60,207 nucleotides of DNA from Didymodactylos carnosus (lineage: Eukaryota; Rotifera; Eurotatoria; Philodinida; Philodinidae): the NCBI GenBank assembly GCA_905250885.1, contig CAJNOQ010000241.1:1-60207 (forward strand), read 5' to 3'. Both the position numbers and the translations under genes were made by a program. Of this stretch, positions 58,469-60,207 are shown piece by piece; position 1 is the first letter of the stretch, and each line of letters begins with the position of its first letter. Under the pieces are notes generated by a model. That model saw only the letters and a list, made by a program, of their open reading frames with translations, searched no databases and was not told where the DNA came from.

Positions 58469-60207
58469 TATAAAATTGTGTTCTAAAATAATGCAGAGAA
58501 AAAACAACGTTGCTTCAATAATTTATATAGTAATAACTATAAAAATCAGAACAGCAAGAGCTTATTTATTTCCAATTCATTAAGCAACCATAGAGCGATA
58601 CATACAAATGCATTTTAATAACAAAATATCATATGTACAACAGAAGAAAAATGATGAATTTTGATGTTTCTCATTATAATTGATTATATTTCTTTAATAA
58701 AAAATCTTATCATTAACTATTTTCTACTACAAAAAAGTGCTAAAATTGTTCCACACTTGTCATTTATATTAAACAAATATGGAAATATAAAATAAATATA
58801 TTTCTGCAATTGACAGATACTCTTACATATTTTATTCTAAGGATTACACAGGTTATCTAACAATAATTCTGATTTTTATTCGTATTACACATATCAAACA
58901 ATTTCACTCAACAGTAGGATAGATGGTTAGCATAACTAATAGTACTTTTTTTAAAAGAGTATGATGTATTTAACCTAATTTCAAATATAGATATTGGTGA
59001 ATCATTTAGTCTAATAATCTACCAATAGGTACGAGATATTAACTAAGACACATTCGACATAACATTGACAATATCAAATCGAGCTGTGCCGAATTTACTA
59101 TTGTTCTCCGTTAATATCTTATTTATCATCAGCAACTTTCATGATTCTGTAGAGCTTAAAGATAGACTATGTCCGAGAAATTTGATGATGTTGATTTTAG
59201 TTTTAATATTTAGCTCAAATGATTGAATAGAAGAAATAGCCTTATTTCTTCTATTCATTTGTTTCATCTCATTCTAATTATTTCATAAAGCTTAAATGAC
59301 GAATTTCATTTTATGTTGTTTACATTTCATATCCAAATTGCTTCTAATATGAGCAAATTCATGTTTCGTTTCGAAATAAGTGTGCAGTTGTACATCTGAC
59401 ATGAGATCGTTTGACCAATAATTTGATAATTTTTTAATTGTATAAAATTTTAACCATTATAGCGTCGATTTTGTCGATATTTCTGCAATCGATAACGGAT
59501 TGTTCATTGATACCTTTTGTTTTGTACTCTTCACTGTTTATCATTAATCTGAATCATAAAAATGAGAAAGGTATATCTAGAATAAAAGATAATTTAAGTT
59601 TTCTAACAGTATCGGTATATGAACGGACATTTCCACAAAAACGGCAACGTCAGACGACATCGTCTAACAGATAAAGAGCATAGTGAATTAACCAAAAACG
59701 AATGTTTTGTCGAATTTGATAGCGGTTCCACTTCGACGCGGTTCATATTATATAGCGTCAACTTAACTTCAACAGAGCAGGAGCCATTCACTTTTCTCTT
59801 CAATTTACGATGTTTCAGAGCTCTGGGAGTATTATGGTTCGAAAACTGTAAGAGAAACAAAATACAGAAACCCTGTGACGAAATCACACTTCGGTAGCAG
59901 AGTTATGTGACCAACGAGGGAACCTTTTCATTCAAGATGTAACCTTCTGATTCCAGTGATTTGTACATGGATCGATAGACCTCAGTGAGGCAGTAAATAC
60001 CTAAAAGGATTTGTGTCCATGACTCTTGAAGACTCGGCTTTCTGGAAAACCAGTTTTTCAAGAACTCTAAAAAATAACCCAAATCGTTTTTTAATGAGGC
60101 ATGATTGTAGCCCCCAAAATTGGGGCTAAAATGGGCTATCTCCGGCATGTCACCCCCTTTTTTTGCAAAGGTATATAATAAAAGAAACGCCCGCAAAGGT
60201 GTTTGTG
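58469..60207. other. Gene-free right flank
   Basis: AT-rich sequence upstream of the AUH-like gene. A perfect 14-bp-arm hairpin lies near 59226-59257 ('gaatagaagaaata' / 'tatttcttctattc'). The overlapping open frames at 59603-59897 on both strands have no family I recognise. The last 300 bases are a repeat half, listed separately. Confidence 0.5.
59905..60207. repeat. Family A repeat, left half cut by window end
   Basis: It carries, in order, 'ccaacgagggaacc', 'ttctggaaaaccagttttt', 'ctctaaaaaataac', 'ttaatgaggcatgattgtag' and 'aaaatgggctatctcc', matching the left arm of the complete copy at 26976-27424. The right arm lies beyond the window. The open frame on the minus strand here is treated as spurious. 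Confidence 0.65.

Noticed and set aside
59603..60196. Overlapping frames on both strands at the right end
   Set aside because: Part lies in the Family A repeat; none shows a domain or splice structure.

Overview
This is a eukaryotic, AT-rich window with spliced genes. Most introns are 45-70 bp with GT-AG borders, and codon choice is A/T-biased. The gene content is animal: a dopamine-type GPCR, selenoprotein N, hnRNP A/B, a Qa-SNARE and the mitochondrial Rieske protein. Compact introns, an AA15-type chitin monooxygenase and many small inverted-repeat elements suggest a small protostome. A bdelloid rotifer is my best guess, as an inference rather than a proof. No prokaryotic operons, CRISPR arrays, rRNAs or convincing tRNAs were seen.

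Layout. 1-2,012: nested hairpin repeats, no gene. 2,013-4,684 (+): ATOX1 copper chaperone, then TVP23 (Golgi), whose first intron is filled by an inverted-repeat element. 7,564-8,684 (+): secreted AA15-like LPMO. 9,174-13,149 (-): complete 11-exon selenoprotein N gene, convergent with the LPMO, with an in-frame TGA at the selenocysteine position. 15,387-17,998 (+): hnRNP A/B-like gene that appears to carry four RRMs, from two fused two-RRM modules. 18,000-24,500: repeats and a doubtful 103-aa gene. 24,501-25,517 (+): intronless syntaxin. 26,342-29,585 (-): Rieske protein, with two inverted-repeat elements in its last intron. 31,104-32,566 (-): three-finger C2H2 protein. 32,567-45,242: 12.7 kb very AT-rich gene desert holding three MITE-like elements. 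45,243-48,200 (+): D1-like dopamine receptor (Dop1R2/DAMB type). 48,725-53,177 (-): large disordered protein, 5' end incomplete. 54,471-56,624 (-): SLC25A19 thiamine pyrophosphate carrier. 56,980-58,468 (-): AUH/ECHDC2 enoyl-CoA hydratase. 58,469-60,207: no gene; ends inside a repeat also present at 1-190 and 26,976-27,424.

Working together. Three genes act in mitochondria (Rieske, TPP carrier, enoyl-CoA hydratase), and the last two lie head-to-tail 355 bp apart. ATOX1 and TVP23 form another tight same-strand pair. The other genes look functionally unrelated. No transposase or reverse transcriptase was recognised, so every repeat element here appears non-autonomous.

Main points of interest: the SELENON UGA next to a 27-nt exon; the four-RRM hnRNP with a stop codon built into its middle splice donor; at least ten distinct inverted-repeat structures, including one with dense GTTACCGTT palindromes. 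Exon borders were derived by hand from splice signals, reading-frame continuity and remembered family sequences; no alignment or search was run.
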